64,000 bases of DNA from positions 62,001-126,000 of the forward strand of contig CAJXSL010000015.1 of the NCBI GenBank assembly GCA_913060875.1, in the 5' to 3' direction. This DNA comes from an uncultured Desulfobacteraceae bacterium (lineage in GTDB: Bacteria > Desulfobacterota > Desulfobacteria > Desulfobacterales > UBA5852). Each line of letters opens with the position of its first letter. Position 1 is the first letter of the stretch. The translations under genes and the position numbers were made by a program. Positions 8,151-15,883 of this stretch are shown in pieces. The notes below the pieces were generated by a model. The model had not been told where the DNA came from. It worked only from the letters and a program-made list of their open reading frames with translations, and ran no database searches.

Positions 8151-8708
8151 ATGGTGCGAATGCCAACGACAGCCGGAACATTCATCATTCTGCTGTTGCT
8201 GTTGAATGGGAATCCGGTTGCGGCCGATCTGTATCACTGGACGGATGACAACGGCGTTCAGCATTATTCCAACACCCCGCCGCCCCAAGGCGTGGAGAGC
8301 TCCATTTTACAGAAAGAGATTCCTTATGACCCTGAAATCGACAATCAGCGCCGCGCGCGTGAAGACGCCCTTCTGCAGGAGCGCGAATCCGCCGAAACAC
8401 GCCGACGGATAGAAGAGGCGGAGCGCAAGGCGGAAGAGGCCGAACGCGACGCCAAAGAAGCCAAGCGCAAAGCCGATCAGCTGGAAAAGGAATTGGAGGA
8501 ACGGGAGAACGACCGTTCCTACGGCGTATACTATTATCCCCGGCGCCGTCCGGGCCATCGCCCGCCGGGTCAGCGCCCGCCGGGCCACAGACCGCCCGGG
8601 TGGCGACCTAAACCCGAGCCCTACGAAACCAAGCCATCGCAGCCCCCCCAGAAACGGCCGAGGCCGCAACCGAAAGGCGACAGAAGCGTTCAGGGCCGCC
8701 AGCAATAA
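8151..8708 (+). CDS. DUF4124-domain exported protein with coiled coil and proline-rich tail
   Basis: The 185-residue product has a signal peptide (about 1-25) followed by a DUF4124 motif (LYHWTDDNGVQHYSNTPPP, about 27-45), a domain found at the N termini of many small proteobacterial periplasmic proteins. Residues 62-120 are almost all charged and form a long helix or coiled coil (EAERKAEEAERDAKEAKRK). The tail (about 125-185) is rich in Arg, Pro and Gly with HRPPGQRPPGHRPPG repeats, probably unstructured and positively charged. AGGGAGAAACAGG precedes the ATG. The function of DUF4124 proteins is not established. Confidence 0.8.
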   Translation: MVRMPTTAGTFIILLLLLNGNPVAADLYHWTDDNGVQHYSNTPPPQGVESSILQKEIPYDPEIDNQRRAREDALLQERESAETRRRIEEAERKAEEAERDAKEAKRKADQLEKELEERENDRSYGVYYYPRRRPGHRPPGQRPPGHRPPGWRPKPEPYETKPSQPPQKRPRPQPKGDRSVQGRQQ

Positions 8709-8801
8709 ACGCCTTCGAAATAGTGCCGAAAATTCAACCGGGACAGGAATGGGCTCAGCAACAGCACATTACCTTCGCGGCCCACCTCCGTCCAGAAAGG
8801 G

Positions 8802-9374
8802 CTAATCGAACTCAAAATGGGCCCGGCGGTTCTTCGCCCAGGCCGCTTCATCGTCTCCCAAAGCCAGCGGCTTTTCTTCACCGAAACTGATGGTGCGGGC
8901 ACGCCGGTCGGGGACCCCCAGATCCAGCAGGAACCGCTTCACCCCCTCGGCACGCCGCTCGCCCAAGGCCAGATTGTACTCGGTGGTTCCCCGGTTGTCG
9001 CAATGCCCTTCGATGATAATGTTCAAATGGGGGTTGCGCGTCATCCACTCGGCCTTGGCCTTCAAAATCGCCTGGGCCTCGGCACTGAGAACGGAACTGT
9101 CAAATTCGAAAAAGATATCCTGATTGATAAACCGCTCCCGGTTCATGACCGTCCCGTCAGCCATCACGATTTCGTCCACGGGGCTTTCATCTACCGAGGC
9201 CTGTCCGGCAAGATCCTCCTCGCGCAGGTCGCTGCCGGCGACCGTGTCGCCTTCGGCACCCGCGGGCGGGCGCGTGGCCGCTCCGGTATCGAGAACCGTT
9301 TTCTGGCAGCCACCGGCCGTCAGGATTAAACCGATGCAAATGACCAAGCTGAAAAATACCCATCGTCTGTACAT
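8802..9374 (-). CDS. pal: Pal-like OmpA-family peptidoglycan-associated lipoprotein
   Basis: The 190-residue product carries a lipoprotein signal (ILTAGGC, Cys about 23), a flexible linker and a C-terminal OmpA/Pal domain (about 85-190). The domain starts FFEFDSSVLS and contains the Pal signature EGHCDNRGTTEYNLALGERRAEGV, which binds meso-diaminopimelate in peptidoglycan. It should anchor the outer membrane to the cell wall as in the Tol-Pal system, but no tol genes are seen nearby. An Ala/Asp/Glu-rich linker follows the lipid anchor. GAGGT lies upstream of the start. It is convergent with the DUF4124 gene and divergent from the small membrane protein gene. Confidence 0.9.
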   Translation of the reverse strand: MYRRWVFFSLVICIGLILTAGGCQKTVLDTGAATRPPAGAEGDTVAGSDLREEDLAGQASVDESPVDEIVMADGTVMNRERFINQDIFFEFDSSVLSAEAQAILKAKAEWMTRNPHLNIIIEGHCDNRGTTEYNLALGERRAEGVKRFLLDLGVPDRRARTISFGEEKPLALGDDEAAWAKNRRAHFEFD

Positions 9375-9748
9375 AACGTCTACCTCGTTTGTCGGTTAGG
9401 GTTAGGTCAGCGGCGTCACGTCTGCCACCGGGATAGAATGTCATTGTCGTCATCAGGAAGGCCGGCCTTCATTTGCGTCAATCGGCCGCGCATTTAGGGT
9501 GCAACGAAAAGAGACGGAAAGAATGGAGGAACGCCGCCTCCCCCGCGTATCGGGAACCCATCATAAGGCAGTCAAACCGTTTGATCAAGAGCGATCGACA
9601 GAAGCGGACCAAAGGTCCCACCGTCGGCCCTCTAACCCGAAAATTTCATGAATTGTTCGGGCTGACTGCCATTTGGGGATCAAAGCTTATGATGATGTCG
9701 GTAGATGGTTATCGGCAGGCGATAGCAAGCTTTTCCAGGGAGGGTAAC
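9375..9748. other. Intergenic region upstream of pal and of the small membrane protein
   Basis: This 374-base stretch has no strong gene. A 42-codon ORF at 9523-9651 (+) begins MEERRLPRV but has a weak ribosome site and lacks support. An in-frame extension of the downstream small gene also runs through here but has an amino-acid composition unlike a real protein. No terminator or clear promoter was found. Confidence 0.4.
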
Positions 9749-9964
9749 ATGGTTGACCATCTCATTTCCATCTTGGCGGGTGTCTTTGCTTTCCTGATGT
9801 TCATCATCATCTTTGCGCGACGCGATCATCAAGGCAAACGTGGAAGCCGCCTGGCCGCCTGTTCTCACCCCACCGCGCCAACTGCAGGCTGTCGTTGCCA
9901 AGCCCTCCGGAAAACCACGGCACTTTCGCACCGGCGGGAACAAGATGAACCTTCCGGGCGCTAA
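9749..9964 (+). CDS. Small single-pass membrane protein
   Basis: The 71-residue product starts MVDHLISILAGVFAFLMFIIIFARRD, a membrane segment followed at once by basic residues, so the C terminus should be cytoplasmic. The remainder is polar and Arg/Pro-rich with three cysteines. AGGGAGG lies seven bases before the ATG, which is the main support for choosing this start over a longer in-frame ORF. No family recognised. The C-terminal part has low-complexity composition and may be less reliable than the membrane segment. Confidence 0.45.
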   Translation: MVDHLISILAGVFAFLMFIIIFARRDHQGKRGSRLAACSHPTAPTAGCRCQALRKTTALSHRREQDEPSGR

Positions 9965-10018
9965 AAGGTTTTTTGGGGGCCATTCACCCTTTCCTTCAGC
10001 AGGCGGCTGACGTCCGGC

Positions 10019-10621
10019 TTACAGTTCGTGATCAAAAATACTCTTGAAATCTTCCGGGACCAGGCAGAGATAATCTAAAGTCTGGCGGCGGGTGGCATGG
10101 TGAAAATAGGTGCTCAACCGGGAAAGATCCGTACCGAAGGTGGCAAATTGATGATACCCCCATGTTTTGCGAAGCGAATTGGCGCCGTAGTTGCCTTCCA
10201 GCCCCACCGCTTTGCACCAGGACTTGACCAGGCGATGAACCGAAGAAGCCAGCAACACGTCACCGCGGCGGCTTGAGAATAAATAGGGGGATGCGGGAGA
10301 ATGAGGAGAGCAGCACTGCTGTGCCGATCTGAGATCGGCAATGGCCTCGCAGCAAACGCGGTTGAGGCCGATCTTGAGCTTGCGGCCGGTGCGCTTTTCG
10401 CGAATCGTCAGCAATTCACCCGGATTTACATCGAGAAGCTGGTCGAATGTCAAGCGAAGCAGGTCGGAGACCCGAAGGGGCGTATTGATCCCCAGAGTAA
10501 ACAAGGCCATATCCCGGGGGCGATTCGCGAGGAGGTTTTTGATACGTTTGATTTCCGCTAAAAAACGAATGGGCTCGACTTTAATGTGAGCCCCTCTGCG
10601 CGGATGGTTGTCACAGATCAT
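10019..10621 (-). CDS. Single-domain tyrosine recombinase (integrase family)
   Basis: The 200-residue protein covers only the catalytic domain; the usual N-terminal core-binding and arm-binding domains are absent. Catalytic features in order: Arg in TPLRVSDLLRL, a beta-hairpin Lys region (RTGRKLKI), box II as NSLRKTWGYHQF (Asn in place of the usual His, Arg kept), HHATRRQTLDYLCL with the downstream His and the Tyr nucleophile. It should cut and rejoin DNA through a 3-prime phosphotyrosine if it has a partner DNA-binding module. The start ATG overlaps the stop of the small upstream gene (ATGA), so the two are translationally coupled. No att sites were recognised next to it. Confidence 0.8.
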   Translation of the reverse strand: MICDNHPRRGAHIKVEPIRFLAEIKRIKNLLANRPRDMALFTLGINTPLRVSDLLRLTFDQLLDVNPGELLTIREKRTGRKLKIGLNRVCCEAIADLRSAQQCCSPHSPASPYLFSSRRGDVLLASSVHRLVKSWCKAVGLEGNYGANSLRKTWGYHQFATFGTDLSRLSTYFHHATRRQTLDYLCLVPEDFKSIFDHEL

Positions 10622-10791
10622 ATACGGGTGACGTCACGGCGTTTGACATGGAAAACTTTGTTGGGACGCTCGACTTTGACGGCGACTTTGCCGTTCTTGA
10701 ATTCCTTGACGACGGTCCCCTCCACCGCCCCAATCCAAAAGTCGCTGACCGTGAACTTAACACGTTTTCCAAGGTGCGATTGTGTAGGCAT
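10618..10791 (-). CDS. Small basic beta-strand protein coupled to the recombinase
   Basis: The 57-residue product (MPTQSHLGKRVKFTVSDFWIG onward) is basic, with alternating hydrophobic strands and a G-A-V-E-G-T-V turn, resembling a KOW/SH3-like or Tudor-like small beta barrel. ATG at 10789-10791 follows AAAGGA. Its TGA overlaps the ATG of the recombinase, so both are made from one transcript, and it could supply the DNA-binding module that the recombinase lacks. This role is inference; no family match is claimed. Confidence 0.65.
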   Translation of the reverse strand: MPTQSHLGKRVKFTVSDFWIGAVEGTVVKEFKNGKVAVKVERPNKVFHVKRRDVTRI

Positions 10792-10828
10792 CGGCTGTCC
10801 TTTCGATTGAATTGCCAAGTTATATTAA

Positions 10829-10856
10829 AAAATAAGAAATAGTTGGCCAAAGTCAA
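10829..10856 (-). promoter_or_regulatory. Promoter of the small protein / recombinase pair
   Basis: On the minus strand TTGACT (complement of 10851-10856) and TATTTT (complement of 10829-10834) are 16 bases apart, in AT-rich DNA. Transcription would start near 10822, about 30 bases before the small gene. Confidence 0.55.
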
Positions 10857-11110
10857 GCCGTATAAGCCAAAATAGTGTTAATAAACCATAAATACTTGGC
10901 AAAAAAAGCCATCCCCCTACCATGCCATTTGCTCCTCTGAACCGTTACGCCCGCAAAAAAATGGGTTTGATTGACGAAGCTGCCCCCGATTGACATTTTT
11001 TTAACCGCCAATTAGGTTGAATAGACAATAAATCACCGATGACAGTTTGCCGTCGGACTGCGCTCTCCCGGCATAGGTTAAGTGGGACGCAACATGAGCG
11101 GGACCTCATC
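10857..11110. other. Divergent intergenic region between the recombinase pair and ercA
   Basis: AT-rich in its left half and holding regulatory DNA only. A plus-strand TTGACA at 10990-10995 lies 17 bases before a poor -10 (TAGGTT, 11013-11018) and may drive ercA. No ORF, repeat or terminator was found. Confidence 0.4.
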
Positions 11111-12262
11111 ATGGAAGCCATCCGGAAATTTGTAGCCCCTGAAATCGTCGTAGGTGCCGGAGCGCTGACACTTGCCGGACGATACGCCCGCAATCTTGGC
11201 GCCAACAAGGTCTTGTTGGTATCCGATCCGGGTGTCGCCGCCGCCGGTTGGACTGAGGCCGTCATCCGCAGCCTGGCATCAGCTTCCCTGAAATACGCCC
11301 TCTTTACAGACGTCAGCCCCAATCCCCGGGCCGAAGAAGTCATGGCAGGCGCGGACTACCTTGCCCGCAAGGCTTGCGATATGATTGTCGCGGTAGGCGG
11401 CGGCAGCCCGATGGACTGTGCGAAAGCCATTGGAATTGTCCATGCCAACGGCCGCCATGTGTTGGAGTTCGAGGGGGTGGATCGCGTCGACATCCCCGGC
11501 CCGCCAATGATTTGTATCCCCACCACCGCCGGAACCGCTTCCGACGTTTCCCAGTTTGTCATCATCAGCAATCGCTTCGAGAAGCGCAAAATCGCCATCC
11601 TCAGCAAAGGAGTGGTACCCGATGTGGCCCTGATCGACCCGGAAACGACCACCACGCTGGATGCCTATCTGACCGCCTGCACGGGTATGGATGCCATGGT
11701 GCACGCCCTCGAGGCGCTGGTTTCAACCGCCGGCTCCGATCTGACCGACATGCATGCGCGCGAAGCGATCCGCCGGCTATACCGCTATCTGCCCGAAGCC
11801 ATTGCCAGACCGGGAGACATTGCTGTGCGGCAGGAGGTCATGTTCGGCAGCCTGGCGGCCGGTCTGGCCTTTTCCAACGCCAGCCTGGGAGCGGTGCACG
11901 CCATGGCCCACAGCATCGGCGGTATCTTTGATTGGCCCCACGGGGAATGCAACAGCCTGCTGGTGGACCACGTTATGCGTTTCAACTGGCCCAAGGCTGG
12001 CGATCGTTATCGGGACCTGGCCGCTATTTTCAAGGTCCCGCTCGGGGGGTTGACTTCAAGCGAGGCCTGCGATGCGATCACGCAGGCCGTGGCCCGGTTC
12101 AAGACCCGCATCGGCATCAGCGGAAACCTTGCCGAACGGGGCTTGAAAACGGCAGACATTCCGCGGCTGGCCCGCATGGCTGTCGATGATCCCTGCATGG
12201 CCACCAATCCTGTGCCACCAACGGTTAACGACATCGAGACGGTCTATGCCCAAGCCCTTTAA
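11111..12262 (+). CDS. ercA: Iron-containing alcohol dehydrogenase, ErcA-like
   Basis: The 383-residue protein belongs to the group III iron-dependent alcohol dehydrogenases. The N-terminal half has the NAD-binding GGGSPMDCAKAI motif (about residues 96-107). The predicted iron ligands Asp194, His198 (GMDAMVHALEAL), His263 and His277 (DWPHGE) are all present. Its opening (IRKFVAPEIVVGAGA and KVLLVSDPGVAAAGW) resembles ErcA, an alcohol-dehydrogenase-like protein that in Pseudomonas is linked to regulation of ethanol oxidation together with a sensor kinase. Here it overlaps a hybrid histidine kinase gene by 17 bases, which supports the ErcA identification. It may be a sensor or enzyme; the substrate is not shown. 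ATG at 11111 was preferred over a start 72 bases upstream, which would add an unusual N terminus. Confidence 0.85.
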   Translation: MEAIRKFVAPEIVVGAGALTLAGRYARNLGANKVLLVSDPGVAAAGWTEAVIRSLASASLKYALFTDVSPNPRAEEVMAGADYLARKACDMIVAVGGGSPMDCAKAIGIVHANGRHVLEFEGVDRVDIPGPPMICIPTTAGTASDVSQFVIISNRFEKRKIAILSKGVVPDVALIDPETTTTLDAYLTACTGMDAMVHALEALVSTAGSDLTDMHAREAIRRLYRYLPEAIARPGDIAVRQEVMFGSLAAGLAFSNASLGAVHAMAHSIGGIFDWPHGECNSLLVDHVMRFNWPKAGDRYRDLAAIFKVPLGGLTSSEACDAITQAVARFKTRIGISGNLAERGLKTADIPRLARMAVDDPCMATNPVPPTVNDIETVYAQAL

Positions 12263-14000
12263 ACCCGGATACAACTACCAGATCACCCGGCAGCGAATCA
12301 TCGGTTTGGGGGAACGCACGGTCCGTAAAAGCTACTACCCCCAACTGCGTCAGCGCCTTGAAGAGCTCAAACGCAGCGAACTCCGTTATCGGGCCCTGTT
12401 TGAAGACTCCCCCATCTCTCTCTGGGAAGAGGATTTCAGCCGTTTGAAGCGCCATTTCGACAGCCTCAAAAACAACGGTGTCCATCATTTCGACCGCTAT
12501 TTCACCGACCACCCCAAAGAAATCTCGCGCTGTGTCCGGATGATTCGCATCATCGATGTCAACCGCTCGACCCTGGCGCTTTACGAAGCCGACAGTAAAA
12601 AGGAACTGCTGGCCAATATACGTCACATCCTGCCGCAAACCGCTCAGCACGTCCTCAGGCAGGAGCTCGTATCCATGGCCGAAGAGGGCCGGTTTGAAAT
12701 CGAATGCGTCAATCGCACCCTCAAGGGCAACGAACGCCATCTGTTGATCAAATCGTCCATTCCGCCCGGATATGAAGACAGCTGGGAACGTATTTACATA
12801 TCGGTTTATGATCTGACCGAGCGCATCGAAGCCGAAAAGGAAAGAAAAGCTTTGGGCCGGCAACTGCGCCAGGCCCAGAAAATGGAGGCCGTCGGCAGCC
12901 TGGCCGGGGGCATCGCCCACGATTTCAATAATATTCTTTCCGCGGTCATCGGTTTCACCGAGATGGCCATGGAAGATGCGCCCCCGGACTCTTTTCTCAG
13001 CCACAATATGGAGCAGGTGCTTCAGGCCGGCCTGCGCGCCAAACACCTGGTGCAGCAAATCCTGGCGTTCAGCCGCCAGAGCGAGCACGAGATGCGCCCG
13101 GTCCAACTGGGCCGTATCATCAAAGAGGCCTGCGAGTTGCTGAGGGCCTCTCTGCCCGCCACCATCGACATCCGCACGGACATCCGCACCGAGGCCTTCA
13201 CCCTGGGGGATCCCACCCAGATGCACCAGGTGTTGATGAACCTGTGCACCAACGCCGGGCATGCCATGCGTGACCATGGCGGACGTCTGACCATCACCCT
13301 GGAAGAAGCATCCCCGGCGGAAATCCAGGGAAAAAGGCTCCCGGGAATGGATGCCGAAGCCTATCTCCGGTTGGTGGTCCGGGACACGGGCCACGGCATC
13401 CCCCCCAACATCATGGACCGCATATTCGACCCCTTTTTTACCACCAAAGAGCACACCGAGGGCACCGGTATGGGCCTTTCGGTCGCCCATGGCATCGTTA
13501 AGAGTCACCAGGGAACCATCGATGTTGAAAGCCGGCCCGGCCAGGGAACCACCTTTCGCATCTACCTCCCCCAAATTCTCCCCCACGAAAAAGATGCCGC
13601 CCAGGACACGCCGCCCCTGCCATCCGGCAATGAACGCGTCCTGTTTGTGGACGACGAGGCCATGCTGGTGGATATGAGCCGCCAAATCCTGGAGCGCCTG
13701 GGCTATCAGGTTACGGCCTGTACGAGCAGTGTCGAAGCCCTGCAGCACTTCCAGAAGGATGCCGCCGCCTTCGACCTGGTCATTACCGACATGACCATGC
13801 CGCAGATGACCGGCAAGGAACTGGCCACCGAGATATTGAAAATCAACCCCGACGTCCCCATTATATTATGTACCGGTTTCAGTGAAACGATTACGGAGGA
13901 AGCCGCCAAACGCATCGGAATTCAGGCGTTTATCCTCAAGCCGATCGTCATGAGTGATCTGGCCGAGACCATGCGCCTGGTGCTTGACGGCACGCCCTGA
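12246..14000 (+). CDS. PAS-containing hybrid histidine kinase with receiver domain
   Basis: The 584-residue protein has an N-terminal PAS-like sensor region (about 35-190, with no membrane segment, so cytoplasmic), a HisKA dimerisation domain with phosphorylatable His225 ([12 protein letters not shown]), an HATPase domain (N box TNAGHAM, G box GHGIPP and GMGLSV) and a C-terminal receiver domain (about 460-584; VDDEAM acidic pair, phosphoacceptor Asp515 in TDMTMP, Lys in ILKPI). The start is an ATG inside the end of ercA (17-base overlap), with GAGACGG just upstream. With ErcA it forms a likely sensing pair for alcohols or redox state. No DNA-binding output domain is present, so a downstream partner regulator must be encoded elsewhere. 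Confidence 0.9.
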   Translation: MPKPFKPGYNYQITRQRIIGLGERTVRKSYYPQLRQRLEELKRSELRYRALFEDSPISLWEEDFSRLKRHFDSLKNNGVHHFDRYFTDHPKEISRCVRMIRIIDVNRSTLALYEADSKKELLANIRHILPQTAQHVLRQELVSMAEEGRFEIECVNRTLKGNERHLLIKSSIPPGYEDSWERIYISVYDLTERIEAEKERKALGRQLRQAQKMEAVGSLAGGIAHDFNNILSAVIGFTEMAMEDAPPDSFLSHNMEQVLQAGLRAKHLVQQILAFSRQSEHEMRPVQLGRIIKEACELLRASLPATIDIRTDIRTEAFTLGDPTQMHQVLMNLCTNAGHAMRDHGGRLTITLEEASPAEIQGKRLPGMDAEAYLRLVVRDTGHGIPPNIMDRIFDPFFTTKEHTEGTGMGLSVAHGIVKSHQGTIDVESRPGQGTTFRIYLPQILPHEKDAAQDTPPLPSGNERVLFVDDEAMLVDMSRQILERLGYQVTACTSSVEALQHFQKDAAAFDLVITDMTMPQMTGKELATEILKINPDVPIILCTGFSETITEEAAKRIGIQAFILKPIVMSDLAETMRLVLDGTP

Positions 14001-14014
14001 AAAGGAGGCGACGG

Positions 14015-15241
14015 ATGAAACGCTTCGACCCTGAAGAGGCTATCACCCAGGTTCAAAGGGAATTCGGCGAACATGGCGGTGTTTGCCCGTCCATTTCACG
14101 CTCGTCCACTTTTACCGTCATGGCCCCCGAAACCATGCCGGAAATCTTCCAGGGCATCCGCAGCCCTGAAAAAGGCGGCTGCTATCTTTACAGCCGTCAT
14201 TTCAATCCGACCGTGGACGTTCTGGCCCGTTATCTCAGCGCCATGGAGGACACCGAATATGCCGTCTGCACGGCCAGCGGTATGGCGGCCATTGCCTGCA
14301 CCCTGCTGCAACTCTGCCGCCAGGGAGACCACATTGTCGCCAGTCGCACGGTTTACGGCGGCACCCATGCCTTGCTGGCCGACCTGCTCCCCCAATGGGG
14401 CATTACGGTTTCTTTCATAGACCCGACCCAGCCGGAGGCCTTTGACGCAGCGTCCCAAAAGACAACCCGTGTGTGGTATACTGAAAGTGTGGGCAACCCC
14501 ACCCTGCCCATAGCGGACATCCCAATCTTGTCCCGGAAAGCGCATGCCCGGGGCATTACCCTGGTGGTGGACAACACCTTCACCCCCATGCTGATCTCGC
14601 CGGCGGTTCTGGGTGCCGACATCGTGGTCTATTCCATGACCAAATTTATCAACGGCGCCAGTGATCTGCTGGCCGGCGCCATATGCGCCCGACGCGATTT
14701 TGTCCATCAACTCATGGACCTGCATACCGGTCGCGCCATGCTGTTGGGTCCAACCCTCGATCCGCGGGCGGCCTTCGATATCATTCAACGGATCCCCCAT
14801 CTCGCCGCACGTATGCGCGAACACGGCCGGCGGGCCATGATAATGGCGGAGCAACTGCAGGACTGGGGCGTTGCCGTGGCTTATCCCGGCCTGCCGTCCT
14901 TTCCCCAGCACGCAAAACTGAACGCCATCATCAACCCGGGCTATGGCTTTGGCGGTATGCTGACCATTGACTGCGGTACGCAAAAAAGGGCCGAGGCCCT
15001 GATGGATCAGCTCCAGAATACCGAGAAATTCGGTTTCATGGCCGTTTCTCTGGGCTATTTCGACACCCTCATGTCCTGTTCCGGCACATCAACCGCGTCG
15101 GAAATCAGCCCGGATGAGCAGTGTGCCATGGGGTTGTCTCCCGGGTTGCTGCGCATGTCGGTCGGTATTACCGGGAACCTGGATAGCCGCATAGAGCAAT
15201 TGAGGCGGGCACTGCAGCAATGTGACATGATTAAAACCTAA
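14015..15241 (+). CDS. PLP-dependent trans-sulfuration / methionine gamma-lyase family enzyme
   Basis: The 408-residue enzyme belongs to the Cys/Met metabolism PLP family (cystathionine gamma-synthase, O-acetylhomoserine sulfhydrylase, methionine gamma-lyase). It shows YSRHFNPT, the TASGMAAI block that binds the phosphate, VVDNTF, and the PLP lysine Lys210 in SMTKFINGASD. C-terminal residues include the SVGITG loop. The specific reaction (gamma-elimination of methionine or sulfhydrylation) cannot be told from sequence. AAAAGGAGGCGACGG gives an excellent ribosome site. It follows the ercA-kinase pair by 14 bases and is co-transcribed. Why a sulphur amino acid enzyme sits here is not clear. Confidence 0.9.
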   Translation: MKRFDPEEAITQVQREFGEHGGVCPSISRSSTFTVMAPETMPEIFQGIRSPEKGGCYLYSRHFNPTVDVLARYLSAMEDTEYAVCTASGMAAIACTLLQLCRQGDHIVASRTVYGGTHALLADLLPQWGITVSFIDPTQPEAFDAASQKTTRVWYTESVGNPTLPIADIPILSRKAHARGITLVVDNTFTPMLISPAVLGADIVVYSMTKFINGASDLLAGAICARRDFVHQLMDLHTGRAMLLGPTLDPRAAFDIIQRIPHLAARMREHGRRAMIMAEQLQDWGVAVAYPGLPSFPQHAKLNAIINPGYGFGGMLTIDCGTQKRAEALMDQLQNTEKFGFMAVSLGYFDTLMSCSGTSTASEISPDEQCAMGLSPGLLRMSVGITGNLDSRIEQLRRALQQCDMIKT

Positions 15242-15261
15242 AAGAACGAACGGGAAGGCGC

Positions 15262-15450
15262 TCAGGAAGAGACCTCCTCTTCGGCGGGCGGCGACAGGAG
15301 ATCCGCAAGAACGTCCCGGGTCAAGGCAAAAGAGGCCGCGGTAGATCCGTAATGAACTGTCTCCACATGACCGGAACGGATGGTGACGGTATCGGGTTCC
15401 TTCATTTCTTCCGCTACGGGTTCGCTATCAAAAAGATCCATCTGATTCAC
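15262..15450 (-). CDS. Small acidic protein of unknown function
   Basis: The 62-residue product is acidic and includes MDLFDSEPVAEEMKEP and HYGSTAASFALTRDVLADLL. GTG at 15448-15450 follows GAGGAG with good spacing; an in-frame ATG three codons later is also possible. It is convergent with the PLP enzyme gene, 20 bases apart. No homologous family was recognised and it may be poorly conserved. Confidence 0.45.
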   Translation of the reverse strand: MNQMDLFDSEPVAEEMKEPDTVTIRSGHVETVHYGSTAASFALTRDVLADLLSPPAEEEVSS

Positions 15451-15883
15451 GACAACGCTCCTCATTACCATTTCCGGATATGGATGCGGTTCCGCCGTGC
15501 CTGGACATCCCGGGCAGGCCATCACAGGGTAGCGCACTATAAGCACCGGGGCAACACGGAACCGTGAGACAGCCCCCCCGGGAAGCCTGCCGGGTGCAAA
15601 CCGGTGCGGTAACCGCTATAAAGCAGGACCGAGCAAGGCACCCCGCCAATGCATTGCCTCTCAGCGCCATTGCCTTACCCCGCCAAACGCTTATATTCAA
15701 TTTGAGCGGGTCGATCATCTTGCTCAGACATCTGACGCGCCGACACCTCTGCCCATCGACAGGTAAGATACGGCATCCACCCCCCCCCTCTGTAAGCCCC
15801 GACGCCTCCGAACGACCAAGCTTTAAACGGCTTTGAACCTTTCACGCACCCCGGATGGCCGTATGGGGTTTCAGGAGGGCCGT
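15451..15883. other. Long 5-prime region upstream of prkA
   Basis: 433 bases without a protein gene. The left half carries the structured RNA candidate described separately. The right half contains pyrimidine runs (CCCCCCCC near 15781) and no convincing sigma70 or sigma54 promoter. Confidence 0.4.
15548..15640 (+). ncRNA. Structured RNA candidate upstream of prkA, cobalamin-riboswitch-like in part
   Basis: A nested hairpin is visible: GGGGC (15548-15552) pairs with GCCCC (15572-15576) and encloses CACGG (15555-15559) pairing with CCGTG (15562-15566). It is followed at once by GGGAAGCC (15580-15587), GGGTGCAAACCGGTGCGGT and then GAGCAAGGCACCCCGCC. These segments resemble, in order, the GGGAA, GGUGnAA..CC and AGCCAGGAGACCnGCC boxes of cobalamin riboswitches, though the CCCGCnACUGU box is degraded (ACCGCTATAAAG) and the peripheral stems are missing. 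It could be a compact variant, a relic, or chance. It ends about 240 bases before prkA. Confidence 0.35.

Noticed and set aside
9523-9651. 42-codon ORF beginning MEERRLPRV
   Set aside because: The start resembles some small-domain protein N termini, but the frame is short, has a weak ribosome site and no other support.
12225-13748. 507-codon minus-strand open frame across the hybrid kinase gene
   Set aside because: It is antisense to a gene with clear HisKA, HATPase and receiver motifs, has no ribosome site, and its product has no recognisable domain; long open antisense frames are common in GC-rich genes.
15548-15640. Calling a true cobalamin riboswitch
   Set aside because: The CCCGCnACUGU box is degenerate and outer stems are missing; kept only as a structured RNA candidate because prkA is not a usual target.
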